Source: Sycobia sp. Sy_11
Taxonomy: Eukaryota > Arthropoda > Insecta > Hymenoptera > Epichrysomallidae
Assembly: GCA_018907035.1 (NCBI GenBank)
Contig: JACCIC010000178.1
Coordinates: 682,001 to 746,000 of the forward strand
Direction of reading: 5' to 3'
Length of the DNA stretch: 64,000 nt
The notes beneath the pieces were generated by a model. The model was not told the DNA's origin. It did not search any database and worked only from the letters and a program-made list of their open reading frames with translations. Made by a program: the position numbers and the translations under genes. Positions 62,880 through 64,000 of the stretch are shown in pieces (the first letter of the stretch is position 1; each line of letters begins with the position of its first letter).

Positions 62880-63580
62880 AATATATTTATTTTTCAACAT
62901 AATCTCCTTTCAGCTCTATACACTTTTCCCAGCGATGTTTAATAAGTTCGGTACCCTTTTTATAATAAGAATTGTCAAGCTCCTTATAATAGCCATTAAC
63001 TGCCGACATCACCTGTTCATTGTTGGAAAATCTGTCACCAGCGAGCCTTTTTTTCAAGTCTGGGAACAGAAAATAATTCGAGGGAGCTAAATCTGACGAA
63101 TAGGGAGCATGACGTAGCAACTCAAATTTTAATTCATTAATTTTGACGATTGTGATAACGGATGAGTGAACTGGTGCATTGTCTTGATAGAACAACACTT
63201 TCTTCTGAGTCAAATGCGGCCGTTTTCGCTTGATTTTTTCACTCAAACGTTACAATAAGTTCGCATAATACTCGCCGTCGATAGTTTGTCCTTTTTCAAG
63301 ATAGTTAATGAAAATTATTCCACACGCATCTCATAAAACCGACGTCATAACCTTGCCTACAGATGGAACGGTCTTTACCTTTTTTGAAGTCGGTTCTCCT
63401 TTTTGAGTCCACTGTTTTGATTGTTCTTTTGTTTCGGGTGTGAAATGGTGGAAACATTTTTTATCCATGGTTATGAAATGGTGCAAAAATTCGGCTTTAT
63501 ATTTCCGAATTGCCAAGCACTCGACTGAAACATCTTCACGACGAGTATTTTCGCGTGGAAAATCGTTGGAAGGCGACACG
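62880..63580 (-). pseudogene. Mariner-1 family relic (mariner-4), 5' truncated
   Basis: The minus strand reads ITMDKK (first catalytic Asp region), TPETKEQSKQW, YQDNAPVHSS (second Asp) and SSDLAPSNYFLFPDLKK, where the third catalytic Asp position is Asn. Pieces are 63579-63331 and 63246-62887, with a frame break and stop between them. It is homologous to mariner-1 at 14.1-15.2 kb but diverged. Confidence 0.8.
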
Positions 63581-63599
63581 CGTTAACTTGGGATCTCAC

Positions 63600-64000
63600 T
63601 TGCTCGATTTCCGAGTCAAGGCGATTCCAATTGTTCTCCCAATTTAGGATGGGACGAAGGAAGTATCGATCCAGGATAACGTATCGGCGATGGGGTTTTC
63701 TGAACCGGGCCGGTACGTAATCGTGAGCTTGAATTGGCCGATATAGTTCAACTGTCAGCACCTAATCGCGGGAATTTATCCTGTGACTCGGCTAGAGCGT
63801 ATACTAGCGTCTCGTGGTTTATTACTAACTCGAACTGTCCGCCTTTGAGATAGTAAAAGAATTTACGCAATGAGTAGTAGATGGGAGTTAATTCGTGATC
63901 GTACGTTGAATGTAATTTGCGCGTTATTAAACTTTTTGCTGAAGAAAGCGATTGGCTACCAGGTATCGGTCACTTTCTAGTGCCGCTCCCATTACCAAAT
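63600..64000 (-). pseudogene. Gypsy RNase H fragment
   Basis: LITRKLHSTYDHELTPIYYS, then FFYYLKGGQFELVINHETLV and ALAESQDK on the minus strand (about 63970-63790) match gypsy RNase H of the CsRn1-like type. The mariner-4 relic abuts it. The window ends inside it. Confidence 0.65.

Noticed and set aside
1..64000. Telomeric TTAGG arrays, CRISPR arrays, rRNA genes
   Set aside because: I looked for regular short tandem units and rRNA-like GC blocks and saw none; the regular repeats are AT, CA, GA and CG microsatellites.

Overview
This window is eukaryotic and most likely from an insect. I infer a hymenopteran, possibly an ant, from the mix of mariner, Penelope, BEL/Pao and Ty3/gypsy elements, the short intron-rich genes and the very AT-rich background; no species marker is present. 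Most of the 64 kb is transposable-element sequence in several layers of nesting.

The one host gene I can assemble end to end is telomerase reverse transcriptase (TERT), on the minus strand from 35541 to 6290. Eight exons can be joined with GT/AG sites in compatible phases and no internal stop. They give about 698 residues (689 if an alternative acceptor of exon 3 is used), with TRBD motifs, RT motifs 1, A, B', C, D and E, and a short C-terminal extension. Exons 1-3 lie at 34.2-35.5 kb and exons 4-8 at 6.3-7.7 kb. Between them intron 3 is about 26.5 kb long and splits the catalytic domain between motif A and motif B'. It holds a gypsy relic, several mariners, a jockey-like LINE, a Mutator-like relic and two GC-rich islands.

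Layout. 0-1.6 kb: possible host exon and unrecognised ORFs. 1.7-5.2 kb: a near-intact Penelope-like element with target duplications. 6.3-7.7 kb: TERT 3' half. 7.7-34.2 kb: TERT intron 3. 34.2-35.5 kb: TERT 5' half. 35.5-43.7 kb: AT-rich sequence with a large fold-back structure (37.3-40.6 kb) and dispersed repeats. 43.8-49.8 kb: a decayed BEL/Pao element on the minus strand lacking its 5' LTR. 49.8-61.7 kb: a large inverted duplication with arms of about 1.9 kb, each carrying a HAX1-like pseudogene and a Penelope-type hairpin. A gypsy element sits in the spacer, and a second gypsy element (CsRn1-type, tRNA-Trp primer site) is inserted in one arm. 62.5-64 kb: a mariner relic and a gypsy RNase H fragment.

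Most element genes carry stops, frameshifts or deletions. The Penelope element (one single-base frameshift) is the freshest. TERT alone looks like a maintained host gene. All calls were made by reading translations and repeats by eye; no database or alignment program was used.
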